Assembly (NCBI RefSeq): GCF_000092925.1
Contig: NC_014217.1
Span: 2,790,001-2,854,000 of the forward strand
Length of the DNA stretch: 64,000 nt
Source: Ancylobacter novellus DSM 506
GTDB taxonomy: Bacteria > Pseudomonadota > Alphaproteobacteria > Rhizobiales > Xanthobacteraceae
Direction: 5' to 3'
In this document: positions 17,274 to 25,891 of the stretch, one piece after another
Layout: the number at the start of each line of letters is the position of its first letter
How positions within the stretch are numbered: position 1 is the first letter of the stretch
Notes under the pieces: model-generated
What the model was told of the DNA's origin: nothing
Databases searched by the model: none
What the model saw: only the letters and a program-made list of their open reading frames with translations
Translations under genes and position numbers: made by a program

Positions 17274-17490
17274 CTAGCGACCCCGAATGTTGAGCCTGTG
17301 TTCGATGCCGGTTCGAATTCGATCCGGCGAGGCTGACAATGGGCGTTGGGGCAGATGAAATCTGTCGCTGGATTAGGCGGACTATCGCAGGATTGCGGTT
17401 AGTGGTGGCTGCGGCGTGCCGTTGCTAAGATCAATGGTGTCATTCGAGGGCACTCCCTAGCGAAGGCTTCGCGCGGGCGAAAAAATGGAA

Positions 17491-17540
17491 AGCCGCCGAA
17501 AGCATCGCCCTCTTGCGCTTGGGCTTTGCTTTCGGCGGCT
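17491..17540 (-). terminator. inverted repeat after the SDR gene
   Basis: Thirteen-base perfect arms AGCCGCCGAAAGC and GCTTTCGGCGGCT with a 24-base loop lie about 35 bases downstream of the minus-strand SDR stop codon. Likely the end of the efflux/redox transcription unit. The rest of 17274 to 17573 shows nothing else. Confidence 0.5.
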
Positions 17541-17573
17541 GTTGGTTGACGCCACGACGTGCCGGATTGGCGT

Positions 17574-18500
17574 TCAGGATCGTTCGTCGATCATTCTCGA
17601 CGCCCTCGTCCAGAGACGCTCGGCGTTGTCCTTGTCGATCGCATAGGGCGCGACACCGGAGAGGCGGGAGGTTCCACGCTCGGTGACGGTGACCGCCTCG
17701 TTGCAGTCGTCGAAATAGCGGCCGGACAAACCCTCGAGCAGCGGCGATGCGGCCAGAAGCACCGTCGTTGCAGCGCCCTGTTCGGGTGTTTTGCGCAGAT
17801 GCTCGGGCGTCCGCAGTCCACCCGTGTGCCGTTGCAGGTTGGTGGCAATCGCTCCGGGATTCAGTGCGTTGGACGTGATCCCGTCGCCGCCCCACCGGGC
17901 GGCGATGCCTGCCGACATGAGAATGCAGGCCGTCTTCGACTGGGCGTAAGCGAGCAGCGGATCATAGCCGGTAAAGCGGAAATCGATGTCGTCCCACAGT
18001 ATAGGTCCGAACAGGCTGCCGACCGAGCTGACCGACACCACCCGGGCATTTCCGGCCTCCTTGAGCCAGCGATGCAGGCCAAGTGTCAGCGCGAAATGGC
18101 CGAGATAGTTGGTGGCGAATTGCATCTCATGCCCCTCGCGGGTTCGCTCAAGCGTGGGGATGCACATGACGCCGGCATTGTTGATGAGCGCATGCACCGG
18201 TCGGTCCCAGTCCCGCACGAAGGTGCGGACGGAGGCGAGGTCCGCGACATCCAGCGGCCGCACCGAAATAACCGGGTTGCCGGTCGCATTGCGCAGCGTT
18301 GCGGCAACCGGCTCAGCGGCTTCCACCCGACGGGCGGCGATAGTGACGTCGGCACCCGCTGCCGCCAGCGCCCGCACGGTCTCGATGCCAATGCCGCTGG
18401 CGCCGCCAGTGACAATCATGGTGCGGCCGGTAAGGTCCAGCTGATCGAGCACGTCGCGGGCGGTGCTGGAAAAGCCGAAAGGCGTGGTGAACAGGGCCAT
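17574..18500 (-). CDS. short-chain dehydrogenase/reductase
   Basis: NAD(P)-dependent oxidoreductase of 308 residues, of the WWOX/retinol-dehydrogenase-like classical SDR type. Visible motifs are the dinucleotide-binding TGGASGIG (31 to 38), NNAG (107 to 110), the catalytic serine region VVSVSSVGS and the YAQSK pair Tyr185/Lys189. Arginines after the second strand (IAARRVE) suggest NADPH. The substrate is unknown. It is the last gene on the minus strand of the cluster that holds an MFS pump, HlyD adaptor, cupin and NmrA-like reductase; the 64-base gap to the MFS gene fits one operon. Confidence 0.88.
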   Translation of the reverse strand: MALFTTPFGFSSTARDVLDQLDLTGRTMIVTGGASGIGIETVRALAAAGADVTIAARRVEAAEPVAATLRNATGNPVISVRPLDVADLASVRTFVRDWDRPVHALINNAGVMCIPTLERTREGHEMQFATNYLGHFALTLGLHRWLKEAGNARVVSVSSVGSLFGPILWDDIDFRFTGYDPLLAYAQSKTACILMSAGIAARWGGDGITSNALNPGAIATNLQRHTGGLRTPEHLRKTPEQGAATTVLLAASPLLEGLSGRYFDDCNEAVTVTERGTSRLSGVAPYAIDKDNAERLWTRASRMIDERS

Positions 18501-18564
18501 GGCCCGTCTCCTTGTGAAAAATTGAGATGATGGATGGACGGCCGGCCGCGTCAGGCCAGCCGCA

Positions 18565-20139
18565 TCAGGCCTTACCGGTCAGCGGCCCGGGCGGGGCCGG
18601 TCGCATCAGCGCTACGATGGCAATCCCGCACAGTGCGACGATGAAGGTCAGGGTGAAGCCATCGATAAAGGCCAGCACATTGGCCTCGCGCTGCACCGAT
18701 CCCGCCAATGATGCGACCGCCCGAGCGCGCGCCAGAGCGGCATCGTCACCGACAAACGCCGCGGCGCGCTCGGCGAGGTGGCGAATGACATCCGCGTCGC
18801 CGCGGCCGAGATGCAGGCCGATCAGGTTCGAGTGGATCTGCTCGCGCACCCGCAGCAGCGTCGTCATGAAAGCAACGCCGAAGGCCACGGCGATCAGCCG
18901 CAGGATTTGCAGATAGGCGGCGAAAGCCGCCGCCACATCCGGCCGGATGCTGGTGAAGTTACAGACGATGACGGCTGTGAGCGTCATGCCGAGGCCAACG
19001 GACTGCAGCAGTGCGACCGGGACGAAGTCGTCCATCCGCCAGTCTGCACTCAGGCTGGTCGCCCACAGGCTCGCGGCCGCGAAGCTGGAGAAGCCGACGA
19101 TGAGCACCAAGCGGAAATCCACTCGGCGCAGCAGATACACACCGAGCCAAGATGTCACGATGAGCGGGCCGGCGATCCAGAAGGTGAGGAACCAGCCGAA
19201 CTGTTCAGGCCGCAGCTGCGCGACGTTCAGCAAAAAGTTCGGCACCAGCACGCTGTTGGACACCGCGATGAAGCTGAAGATCGCCCCTGATGTAATGCCG
19301 AGCACGGTGTTCCGGCTCCAAAGGATGCCCGGTCGGGCCCAGGCATGCGGCGCGATCGCTTCCTGAACGAAGAAGCACGCCATCAGCGCCAGACCACCGG
19401 CCAGCGTGGCGACGACGATCCCGGAATTGTGCCAGTCAAGACGGTTGCCCTGATCAATCCCGACATAGATCAGCATGAGGCCGAGGCCGAACAGCACCAT
19501 GCCGCCCCAGTCGGCGCGACCCAGCAGGTCGCGGTTGGGGGCCTGAGGCGTCGATCCGAGCCAGGCCAGCACCACCATGAGCACCGCGAGCGGCACGTCG
19601 GCCCAGTAGAGCCACTCCCATCCCAGCTCCTGCACAAAATAGCCGGTCAGGCCCGGGCCGGAGTTCAGGGTGAAGGCGAGGCGGAACGTGTAGATGGCAA
19701 AGGCCGGCAGCCACAGCACCGGCGCAAGGTTGCGCACGATGACCAATAGTGTTGCCGGCACGAACAGGCCGAGCAGCAGCGCCGTCGCAGCGTGCAGGGT
19801 GAACAGGGTCGCCGGATCGCGGACCAGCGGGATCAGCGCCAGCAGAGCGGCATAGGCGAGGCCCGGCCAGAGCAGGATCGGCCGGATGCCGAACACCATG
19901 ACCAGCCACGGTACCGCAGGCGCCGTCAGGATCTGTGGCGCATTTGCGACGGTCGACAGCCAGGAGGCTTCATCGACCGACAGTCCAAACGCACCGCGAA
20001 GGTCCGGCATTCCCATGCCGAGAAAGCGTGTGTGATAGCTGGCGAGAAAGCAGCCGGCGAGTGCCGCCGCGACCGCCGCATAAGGATTTGCCTTTCGCGA
20101 CCCGACAGTGGCGGCCGCTCCGGTTAAGGTGGCGATCAC
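18565..20139 (-). CDS. EmrB/QacA-type MFS drug efflux transporter
   Basis: Inner-membrane proton-driven exporter of 524 residues, DHA2 (14-helix) type judging from length and the many hydrophobic segments. The N-terminal helix pair with LSVDEASWLSTVANAPQILT matches the EmrB start (WxxTxYxL-like region). Its ATG overlaps the end of the HlyD gene by four bases, the usual arrangement for an EmrA-EmrB pair that exports through an adaptor to the outer membrane. No TolC gene is nearby. The substrate is unknown; the neighbouring reductases suggest electrophilic or quinone-like compounds, which is inference. Confidence 0.9.
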   Translation of the reverse strand: MIATLTGAAATVGSRKANPYAAVAAALAGCFLASYHTRFLGMGMPDLRGAFGLSVDEASWLSTVANAPQILTAPAVPWLVMVFGIRPILLWPGLAYAALLALIPLVRDPATLFTLHAATALLLGLFVPATLLVIVRNLAPVLWLPAFAIYTFRLAFTLNSGPGLTGYFVQELGWEWLYWADVPLAVLMVVLAWLGSTPQAPNRDLLGRADWGGMVLFGLGLMLIYVGIDQGNRLDWHNSGIVVATLAGGLALMACFFVQEAIAPHAWARPGILWSRNTVLGITSGAIFSFIAVSNSVLVPNFLLNVAQLRPEQFGWFLTFWIAGPLIVTSWLGVYLLRRVDFRLVLIVGFSSFAAASLWATSLSADWRMDDFVPVALLQSVGLGMTLTAVIVCNFTSIRPDVAAAFAAYLQILRLIAVAFGVAFMTTLLRVREQIHSNLIGLHLGRGDADVIRHLAERAAAFVGDDAALARARAVASLAGSVQREANVLAFIDGFTLTFIVALCGIAIVALMRPAPPGPLTGKA

Positions 20140-21269
20140 GGCCGATCCTCCGCGCTTGTGTCGATGCGGGTGACAACCGACATGCCGGGGCGAAGATGGT
20201 CCAGCAGGGGCTGGCCCGGATCGAGGGCCACCCGCACCGGGATGCGCTGCACGACCTTGGTGAAATTGCCGGTGGCATTGTCGGGCGGCAGCAGGGCGAA
20301 CTGCGAGCCGGAAGCCGGCGAAATGCGCTCGACGCGTCCCTTCAGCACTTCATCCGGGAAGGTGTCGACCGTCACCTCGACGGGCTGGCCCGCCTCGACA
20401 TGGGTGAGCTGCGTCTCCTTGTAGTTCGCGATCACATAGACCTGCGGCAGCGGCACCACGCTGATCAGATTGCCGCCCGTCGTTACGTAGTCGCCGAGCT
20501 GGACCTGCCTCTGGCCGACTACCCCGTCGAAGGGCGCGACGATATGAGTGTAGCCAAGTCGCAGCTTCGCCCCTGCGAGTGCGGCCTCAGTGACGCGCAG
20601 GTCCGCCTCGCGCTGCGGGCGGGTACCCGTCAGCACGTCGAGCTGCGCCTGTTGCGCCCGAACGCCGGCCTCCGCTGCCTGCACCGCCGCGCGGTTGCTG
20701 GCGAGTTCGGCATCGGCCTGTTCCAGGCGCTGCCGCGTTCCGAAGGTCGATTGCAGCAGTTCCTGCTGGCGCTGCTGCTCCTGCGTTGCCTGCAGAGCCT
20801 TGGCCTGAGCCGAGGCCAGTTGCGCTTCCGCCTGGGCGATGGTGGCCTGCTGAAGCGCGATCTGGTTGTCGAGATTGCGTAGGGTTGCAGTGGCACCGGC
20901 GACACCAGCCTCCGCCTGATCGACCGCGACCTGATAGTCGGACGGGTCGATCTGCAGCAGCAGTTCGCCGGCCCGTACGGGCTGATAATCCTGCACGGGA
21001 ATGGCGACGACGTTCCCGGATACCCGGGCCGACAAGCCGGAGAGTTCGGCCCTTATCGTCGCGTCGTTCGTCACCTGCACGGTGGCATTGCCGATCCAGC
21101 GGTCCCACTGCCCGGTCGCGACCGCGATGAATACGGCCACTACAGAGATGGAAAGGCAGGGGATGAGCCAGCGCCGCGCGCCGGCTGCAGATATCGCCGG
21201 GGAACTGACAGCGGGTTTGGCTGTCGCCAGCTCAGCAGGTGGTGTCGTAATGGACACGACAGTCGACAT
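20136..21269 (-). CDS. HlyD/EmrA-type membrane-fusion protein
   Basis: Periplasmic adaptor subunit of 377 residues. It has one N-terminal membrane helix (residues about 33 to 51), a first lipoyl half (ARVSGNVVAIPVQDYQPVRA), long alpha-helical hairpins rich in Ala and Gln (about residues 115 to 220), the second lipoyl half (IVAPFDGVVGQRQVQLGDYV) and a beta-barrel with VIANYKETQLTHVEAGQPVE, a typical EmrA stretch. It precedes and overlaps the MFS gene, so the two form a tripartite pump with an outer-membrane factor from elsewhere. An ATG-like start with GGGGAAG upstream is visible near 21269. Confidence 0.92.
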   Translation of the reverse strand: MSTVVSITTPPAELATAKPAVSSPAISAAGARRWLIPCLSISVVAVFIAVATGQWDRWIGNATVQVTNDATIRAELSGLSARVSGNVVAIPVQDYQPVRAGELLLQIDPSDYQVAVDQAEAGVAGATATLRNLDNQIALQQATIAQAEAQLASAQAKALQATQEQQRQQELLQSTFGTRQRLEQADAELASNRAAVQAAEAGVRAQQAQLDVLTGTRPQREADLRVTEAALAGAKLRLGYTHIVAPFDGVVGQRQVQLGDYVTTGGNLISVVPLPQVYVIANYKETQLTHVEAGQPVEVTVDTFPDEVLKGRVERISPASGSQFALLPPDNATGNFTKVVQRIPVRVALDPGQPLLDHLRPGMSVVTRIDTSAEDRP

Positions 21270-21299
21270 CTTCCCCTCCTTATTTTGGTGAGAACCGGC

Positions 21300-21737
21300 T
21301 CAGCGCGATTTGGCTGGGGTTGTCAGTTCGGTGTCATTGGTGTCGACGACGAAGACCGCGAGTAGCTTGGCGGGTTTGGTCTGGCTGCCGTTGGCGCTGA
21401 TGTTGTGGAAGTCACCCGGCAGCTCGGTGAAATTCTCACCGGCCTTGAAGGTGCGGATCTCACCGCCATTCACCTGACTGGTGACTTCGCCTTCCAGCAC
21501 GGTTGCGTAGATCACCGCCGAGCGGGCGTGGGTATGCGAAGGGTTGAAGCCGCCCGGTTCATATTCGACCAGCACTCCCTTGAGGCTCTTGCCGGGCACG
21601 TTGGGCAGTTCATGCTGATAGACCAGCGTGACCTTGGCGCCCTTCGCGGCAGGAGCGTCGTCGCCATGGGCGAGCGCCGGCACGGCGGACAGAGCAAGCG
21701 TAGTGGCGAGTGCGAGGGTGGCGAGAAGCGATTTCAT
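21300..21737 (-). CDS. exported cupin-domain protein
   Basis: Periplasmic protein of 145 residues. Residues 1 to 23 are a classic signal peptide (LATLALATTLALSAVPALAH). The rest is a single cupin: motif 1 PGGFNPSHTHARSAVIYATVLEGE with metal-ligand histidines, and motif 2 ENFTELPGDFHNISANGS with the last histidine. Cupins of this kind often neighbour efflux or redox genes and may bind a metal or a small ligand; no reaction can be given. It lies between the NmrA-like reductase and the HlyD gene with short gaps of 33 and 30 bases, so it belongs to the same operon. Confidence 0.85.
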   Translation of the reverse strand: MKSLLATLALATTLALSAVPALAHGDDAPAAKGAKVTLVYQHELPNVPGKSLKGVLVEYEPGGFNPSHTHARSAVIYATVLEGEVTSQVNGGEIRTFKAGENFTELPGDFHNISANGSQTKPAKLLAVFVVDTNDTELTTPAKSR

Positions 21738-21770
21738 CGCAGCATTCCTTGATCTGATCTGAGGGGATGT

Positions 21771-22535
21771 TCAGTGGCTGGTGGTCTGGGCAGCGAGCCA
21801 GCTGTCGAGATCGAGCGCGCCGACGCGATACTCTCCGAGCGGCACCAGTGACAGCGGCTCGACATGGCCGCCGAAATAGTCGGTATCCGCGTCGCGCTTC
21901 ACCGAGCGCACGTCGCCACGCCCGCGCAGATAGTGATCGACGACCCGGTCGAACGGCGCACGCACCGGACCGCCGATCTCGACGCGGCCATTATGCGGCG
22001 CTTCCAGCGCGACATCGGCGAGGAAGCCGGCGACGTTGTCCGCGGCAATCGGCTGGAACTGACCGCCTGAAAGTTTGACCTCGCCCTCCTTGGTGTAGGA
22101 GTCGGCGATGGGCCCAAGAAACTCGAAGAACTGAGTCGAGCGGACGATCGTGTAGGGCAGACCAGAAGCGGCGACGATCTCCTCCTGCACCAGCTTGCCC
22201 TGAAAGTAGCCGTTGTCCGGCATGCGATCGGTGCCGACTATCGACAGAACGACGTAATGCGAGACGCCCGCCACGGCGGCGGCCGTCGTCAGATTGCGCC
22301 CGGAAGTCTCGAAGAAGGCGCGAACCTCGGACGGGTCGAAGGACATGGCGTTGCTGACATCGACGAGGATGTCTGCGCCCTTGAGCGTTTCGGCGACGCC
22401 CTGTCCGGTGACACTGTTCACGCCCGTATTCGGTGCGGCCGCGACCACGTCGAGCCCCTTGAGCGCCAGCAGTCTGGCCAGCTTCGAGCCGATCAGCCCG
22501 GTTCCGCCAATGATGACGGCTTTCTTCGCGTTCAT
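21771..22535 (-). CDS. NmrA-like NAD(P)-binding reductase (paralogue 1)
   Basis: Atypical SDR of 254 residues. It begins MNAKKAVIIGGTGLIGSKLA, with the GxxGxxG nucleotide-binding loop. The start at 22535 is set by AGGAAGAAG seven bases upstream; the frame stays open much further but without family similarity. It has no YxxxK pair and resembles the NmrA/NAD(P)H-quinone-oxidoreductase-like group (SGLPYTIVRSTQFFEFL). It is clearly paralogous to the protein at 23768 on the other strand: both share LSIVG, TIVR-TQFFEFL, FQPIAA and a C-terminal SLVP--E-R-G motif. First gene of the minus-strand operon divergent from the AraC regulator. Confidence 0.88.
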   Translation of the reverse strand: MNAKKAVIIGGTGLIGSKLARLLALKGLDVVAAAPNTGVNSVTGQGVAETLKGADILVDVSNAMSFDPSEVRAFFETSGRNLTTAAAVAGVSHYVVLSIVGTDRMPDNGYFQGKLVQEEIVAASGLPYTIVRSTQFFEFLGPIADSYTKEGEVKLSGGQFQPIAADNVAGFLADVALEAPHNGRVEIGGPVRAPFDRVVDHYLRGRGDVRSVKRDADTDYFGGHVEPLSLVPLGEYRVGALDLDSWLAAQTTSH

Positions 22536-22639
22536 CTGCTTCTTCCTCTTGGTTTGGCGTCCCGCGCCGTTGATGAGGAAGGTGTACTGGGAGGGATGAT
22601 CGGCTTCTGTCGCGCGGTTGTGACCGCTGTCGTGGGATT

Positions 22640-22668
22640 GCGATAGCTTCGCCGCAAAAGCGCGATAC
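22640..22668. promoter_or_regulatory. candidate AraC-type binding site 1
   Basis: Between the divergent reductase and AraC genes. It holds direct repeats GCGATA at 22640 and 22662, spaced 22 bases (two helix turns), with CGCCGCAA between them. A closely similar block lies at 23672 before the second reductase gene. Direct-repeat half sites at this spacing are typical for AraC-family regulators. Confidence 0.45.
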
Positions 22669-22696
22669 CATCGCCGCGGTGGTTGGGGAGTTCGTG

Positions 22697-23638
22697 GTGA
22701 AGCCGTCTCTGGAGTTCGAAGCAAGATCCGACGCACGCTTCGATGCCGCCGGATCCCGGCGTTCAACCAGCACTGAGATGGAACAGGTGCTGGACACGCC
22801 GCCGGCACTGACGGAACAGACCTTGAAGGGTGGCACACGGCTGACGCGGCGCTGGTCGCATGGCGAGTTGCATGCCGCGCTACCGCCGCTTGATACCCAT
22901 GTGGTGATGACCTATTACGGGACGGCGCAGAAAGCGCTGTGGCGCCAGGGCAAGCAGCGGGTGGAATCGCGCACGCGCCGCGGCTCGATCACGCTCATCC
23001 CGGAAGGTCAGGACGGACGATGGGACGTGGACGGCCCCATTGAAGTCTCGCATGTTTATCTGCCGGGCTGGCGGCTTGAGAGCGCAGCTGAGGCAATGTC
23101 ACTGCGCGGCTCGATTGAACTGGTCGGCCGCAACTGCTTTGACGACCCTACCTCCGCGCAGATACTCGAAATCCTCAGCAAGGAGGCCGAGACCGGCGAC
23201 ACGTCGGCGACGCTCTTTGTAGAACAAGCGGTCGATCTTCTGTGCACCCAACTGCTGCGCTCGCATTCCTCGCATGCAGCTATGACTGCGACCACGCCGC
23301 GACGAGGCCTTGCTGACTGGCAGATAAAGCGGGTCAACGACTACATGGTAGAGTTCATGGACCGCGAGATCGGCCTTGATGAACTTGCCGGCCTGGTCCA
23401 GCTCAGTCGCTTTCATTTCTGTGCGTCTTTCAAGTTGGCGACCGGTATGACGCCACATGAGTGGCTGACAGCGATAAGGATGCGTCGGGCCTGTGAACTG
23501 CTCTCCCAAACCGACTGGCCGATAATCAACATTGCCTTGGAGGTCGGCTACGCCACGCCGTCTGCGTTTTCGGCGAGCTTCCGCAAGACGACGAACGCCA
23601 CCCCGAGTGCTTACCGTCGCAGCTCCGTTGCCGTCTGA
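22697..23638 (+). CDS. AraC-family transcriptional regulator
   Basis: Regulator of 313 residues. The C-terminal 100 residues are the double helix-turn-helix of the AraC family: IGLDELAGLVQLSRFHFCAS, then FKLATGMTPHEWLTAIRMRR, WPIINIALEVGYATPSAFSA and SFRKTTNATPSAYRR. The N-terminal half is a ligand-sensing region without a standard cupin motif, similar to that of AraC regulators beside oxidoreductase genes. I chose GTG 22697 because GGGGAG lies six bases upstream; GTG 22679 and ATG 22778 are alternatives. It is transcribed away from the first NmrA-like reductase operon and towards the second, and the same direct-repeat site precedes both and itself. Confidence 0.9.
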   Translation: MKPSLEFEARSDARFDAAGSRRSTSTEMEQVLDTPPALTEQTLKGGTRLTRRWSHGELHAALPPLDTHVVMTYYGTAQKALWRQGKQRVESRTRRGSITLIPEGQDGRWDVDGPIEVSHVYLPGWRLESAAEAMSLRGSIELVGRNCFDDPTSAQILEILSKEAETGDTSATLFVEQAVDLLCTQLLRSHSSHAAMTATTPRRGLADWQIKRVNDYMVEFMDREIGLDELAGLVQLSRFHFCASFKLATGMTPHEWLTAIRMRRACELLSQTDWPIINIALEVGYATPSAFSASFRKTTNATPSAYRRSSVAV

Positions 23639-23671
23639 CCGTTCTGCCATTTCGGTCATTCCCGCAAGATC

Positions 23672-23698
23672 GCGATAGTCGCCGCAACGGCGCGAAAT
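23672..23698. promoter_or_regulatory. candidate AraC-type binding site 2
   Basis: About 70 bases before the start of the second NmrA-like reductase. The block GCGATAGTCGCCGCAA followed by GGCGCGAAA matches the site at 22640, apart from a two-base gap and a few changes. Half-site spacing here is 20 bases. Confidence 0.45.
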
Positions 23699-23767
23699 CA
23701 GCTCGACCCTCTACTGCCTAGTGTGACCTCGCACCGGCCGACAAGCCTTATCGAGGGAACAGGATCG

Positions 23768-24535
23768 ATGTCCATTCGCAAGAAGATCGTTGTCATTGGC
23801 GGCTCCGGACGCATCGGCGCGCAGACTGTCGCACTGCTGCGCGCTTCCGGCCACTTGGTAGTCGCTGCGTCTCGCCGCATGGGCGTGGATATCTATTCGG
23901 GCGAAGGGCTCGACGGGATCATGGCTGGAACGGACGTCGTCATTGACGTCTCGGATGCCCCGTCTCCTGCTGCCGATATCGCATTTCCGTTCTTCCAGCA
24001 GGCTGGCGCCAACCTGGTGGCTGCGGAAATCCGTGCCGGTGTCGGGCATCACGTCACGCTGTCGATCGTTGGCGTCAATGAACTCAAGGAACAGGCCTAC
24101 TTCCGCGCCAAGACAGCGCAGGAGCATATCGCCGCCGCCTCTGATGTGCCGCACACGATCGTGCGCGCCACGCAGTTCTTCGAATTCCTGCCCACTATCG
24201 TCGAGGGTCACACAGTGAACGGCGTCGTGCAGGCCCCGGATGCGCTGTTCCAGCCGATCGCCGCGAGCGATGTCGCCCAGATCCTTGCGGATATCGCGCT
24301 CCACAGGCCGCGAAACGCCGTTGTCGATGCGGCCGGTCCACATCTTGCACCGTTCGAAACGCTTCTTCGCCAGTATCTGCGGCTTACCGGCGACGGTCGC
24401 CCCGTCGTCACCCCAGCCGGCGCCAGCTATTTCGGCCAGCCCGTCAACGACATGTCGCTGGTGCCTCGTCGGGAGTTCCGCATCGGAACGACCAGCCTGA
24501 ACCAGTGGTTCGCTCCCCAGCGACGCGCTGCGTGA
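23768..24535 (+). CDS. NmrA-like NAD(P)-binding reductase (paralogue 2)
   Basis: Atypical SDR of 255 residues, paralogous to the protein on the other side of the AraC gene. It begins MSIRKKIVVIGGSGRIGAQT with the GxxGxxG loop and keeps THE LSIVG, TIVRATQFFEFL and FQPIAASDVAQILADIAL segments. I chose ATG 23768, with GAGGGAACAGG upstream, over an in-frame start at 23723. It lies 129 bases after the AraC gene on the same strand and 39 bases before marC. The presence of two diverged copies under one regulator suggests related substrates; I infer redox or electrophile stress. Confidence 0.87.
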   Translation: MSIRKKIVVIGGSGRIGAQTVALLRASGHLVVAASRRMGVDIYSGEGLDGIMAGTDVVIDVSDAPSPAADIAFPFFQQAGANLVAAEIRAGVGHHVTLSIVGVNELKEQAYFRAKTAQEHIAAASDVPHTIVRATQFFEFLPTIVEGHTVNGVVQAPDALFQPIAASDVAQILADIALHRPRNAVVDAAGPHLAPFETLLRQYLRLTGDGRPVVTPAGASYFGQPVNDMSLVPRREFRIGTTSLNQWFAPQRRAA

Positions 24536-24574
24536 ACGATAGCCAATCCATCCTTTCCCGCCGAGGTAACGGCA

Positions 24575-25231
24575 ATGTCTACCGATGCCCTTTCTTCCAG
24601 CCAGCTTGTCGCGGGCTTCCTGCTCGCGACGCCGGCACTATTCGCTATCGTGAATCCCGTGGGGAGCGCTCTGGTCTTCAGTCAAATGCTTGCCGACCGC
24701 TCCCACATTGAACGAACGGCAATTGCGCGACGTGTGGCGACCTATGCCTTCGTCATCTTGATCACGTCGTTCTGGATCGGTAATTCGGTGCTCAGCTTCT
24801 TCGGAGTAAGCCTGCCGGCATTGCGAATTGCCGGCGGCCTGGTTGTTATTCATCAGGCATGGTTGCTGCTGAATGCACCTGATAGCGGCGACATGTCGGA
24901 TGGCAATTCACTGCCTAAACGCGGAGCGCGCGACGTCACCTTCTTCCCTTTGACGGTGCCGATTACCACGGGTCCGGGAACGATATCGGTCGCGATCGCG
25001 CTTGCGGCCGCGGGGCCGGTCGACGGTACAGGTGGGATCAGCTTTGTGGTCGGCTTGACGGTGGCGGCAGCGCTGATCGCGGCCATGGTATGGATTTCCG
25101 ATCGTTATGCCGACCTAGCCGTGGCACAGCTAGGACAGACTGGCGCGAATATCGTGATGAGGCTTTCGGCCTTCGTCCTTTTGTGCGTCGGCGTCCAGAT
25201 CATGATCACTGGCGTCAAAGGGCTTGTGTAG
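24575..25231 (+). CDS. MarC family (UPF0056) integral membrane protein
   Basis: Inner-membrane protein of 218 residues with six hydrophobic segments. It has the MarC signature region AIVNPVGSALVFSQML near the start, and FFPLTVPITTGPGTISVAIA before the fourth segment. The family was once linked to multiple antibiotic resistance, but its function is unknown. The start has GAGGTAA eight bases upstream. It follows the second NmrA-like reductase by 39 bases and probably shares its transcript. Confidence 0.9.
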   Translation: MSTDALSSSQLVAGFLLATPALFAIVNPVGSALVFSQMLADRSHIERTAIARRVATYAFVILITSFWIGNSVLSFFGVSLPALRIAGGLVVIHQAWLLLNAPDSGDMSDGNSLPKRGARDVTFFPLTVPITTGPGTISVAIALAAAGPVDGTGGISFVVGLTVAAALIAAMVWISDRYADLAVAQLGQTGANIVMRLSAFVLLCVGVQIMITGVKGLV

Positions 25232-25318
25232 CAATAGGTCGTCAGAACGCACGACCGCTCCAGCATCGATGCGAATGTCGGCTGTTGGCGCAAAAGTACC
25301 GACGTGCCCCTTCACTCT

Positions 25319-25385
25319 GAAGTCCGCTTTTGGGTCCCGACCGTTGTCAGTTCAACGGCCGACATGAGGGCGCAAAGCAGACTTC
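25319..25385. repeat. palindromic intergenic element
   Basis: A 67-base nested palindrome: outer arms GAAGTCCGCTTT and AAAGCAGACTTC (one mismatch) and inner arms CCGTTG and CAACGG. It resembles the short palindromes scattered through rhizobial intergenic DNA. It lies in the 334-base gap (25232 to 25565) between marC and the recombinase module; the rest of the gap shows only a weak hairpin at 25237 to 25256. Confidence 0.5.
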
Positions 25386-25565
25386 GCTGCAAGGGCAGGC
25401 GAACGCCAAGTATGGGTCGTTGCCGCCATACCGCTCCACCAAGCGTATCCCGGGAAAGACTCCCGCGCCGCATCTGACAAGTATTTCTGCGCTGCTGCAC
25501 GCGGTTGTTCTGCGGCGTAGAATCGGCCCCTTGGCCAGTGGGGGGATGCCCTTGATCCTCCGCGC

Positions 25566-25853
25566 ATGCGCCACTCGCGTCCGTTTCGTCCGAAGAAAAT
25601 ATCCAGTGTGGGCAGCGATGCTCCATCGCCAGCTGCGAGCTTGGCTGGCGCACCACTCTCAAAGATCCCGCACTGTGATGCGCGCGTCATTCGGGATGCT
25701 GAGCAAAACCTTGCGTCTGCTAATTCCGTCGAGCATGATTCCAACGTCGTGCATGTCACCGACGACTGGCCGTCGAACGTTCCGATCAGCTCTGACGAAG
25801 TCGATGTGATCGAGGCCTTCCTCAGGCGGGAGATTGATGCGCTGCTGAGGTGA
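25566..25853 (+). CDS. small protein linked to the serine recombinase
   Basis: Predicted protein of 95 residues without a known domain. The C-terminal third is acidic and well-formed: NVVHVTDDWPSNVPISSDEV followed by DVIEAFLRREIDALLR, which I recall as a type of small protein encoded just before recombinase genes in rhizobial mobile elements. Its stop codon overlaps the earliest possible start of the recombinase (GTGA at 25850), so the two are probably translated together. A recombination accessory role is inference. The N-terminal half is less convincing and the start may be internal. Confidence 0.5.
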   Translation: MRHSRPFRPKKISSVGSDAPSPAASLAGAPLSKIPHCDARVIRDAEQNLASANSVEHDSNVVHVTDDWPSNVPISSDEVDVIEAFLRREIDALLR

Positions 25854-25891
25854 CGGTGCTGCCGAAGGGACCTGAGGGAGGCGATTGGGCC

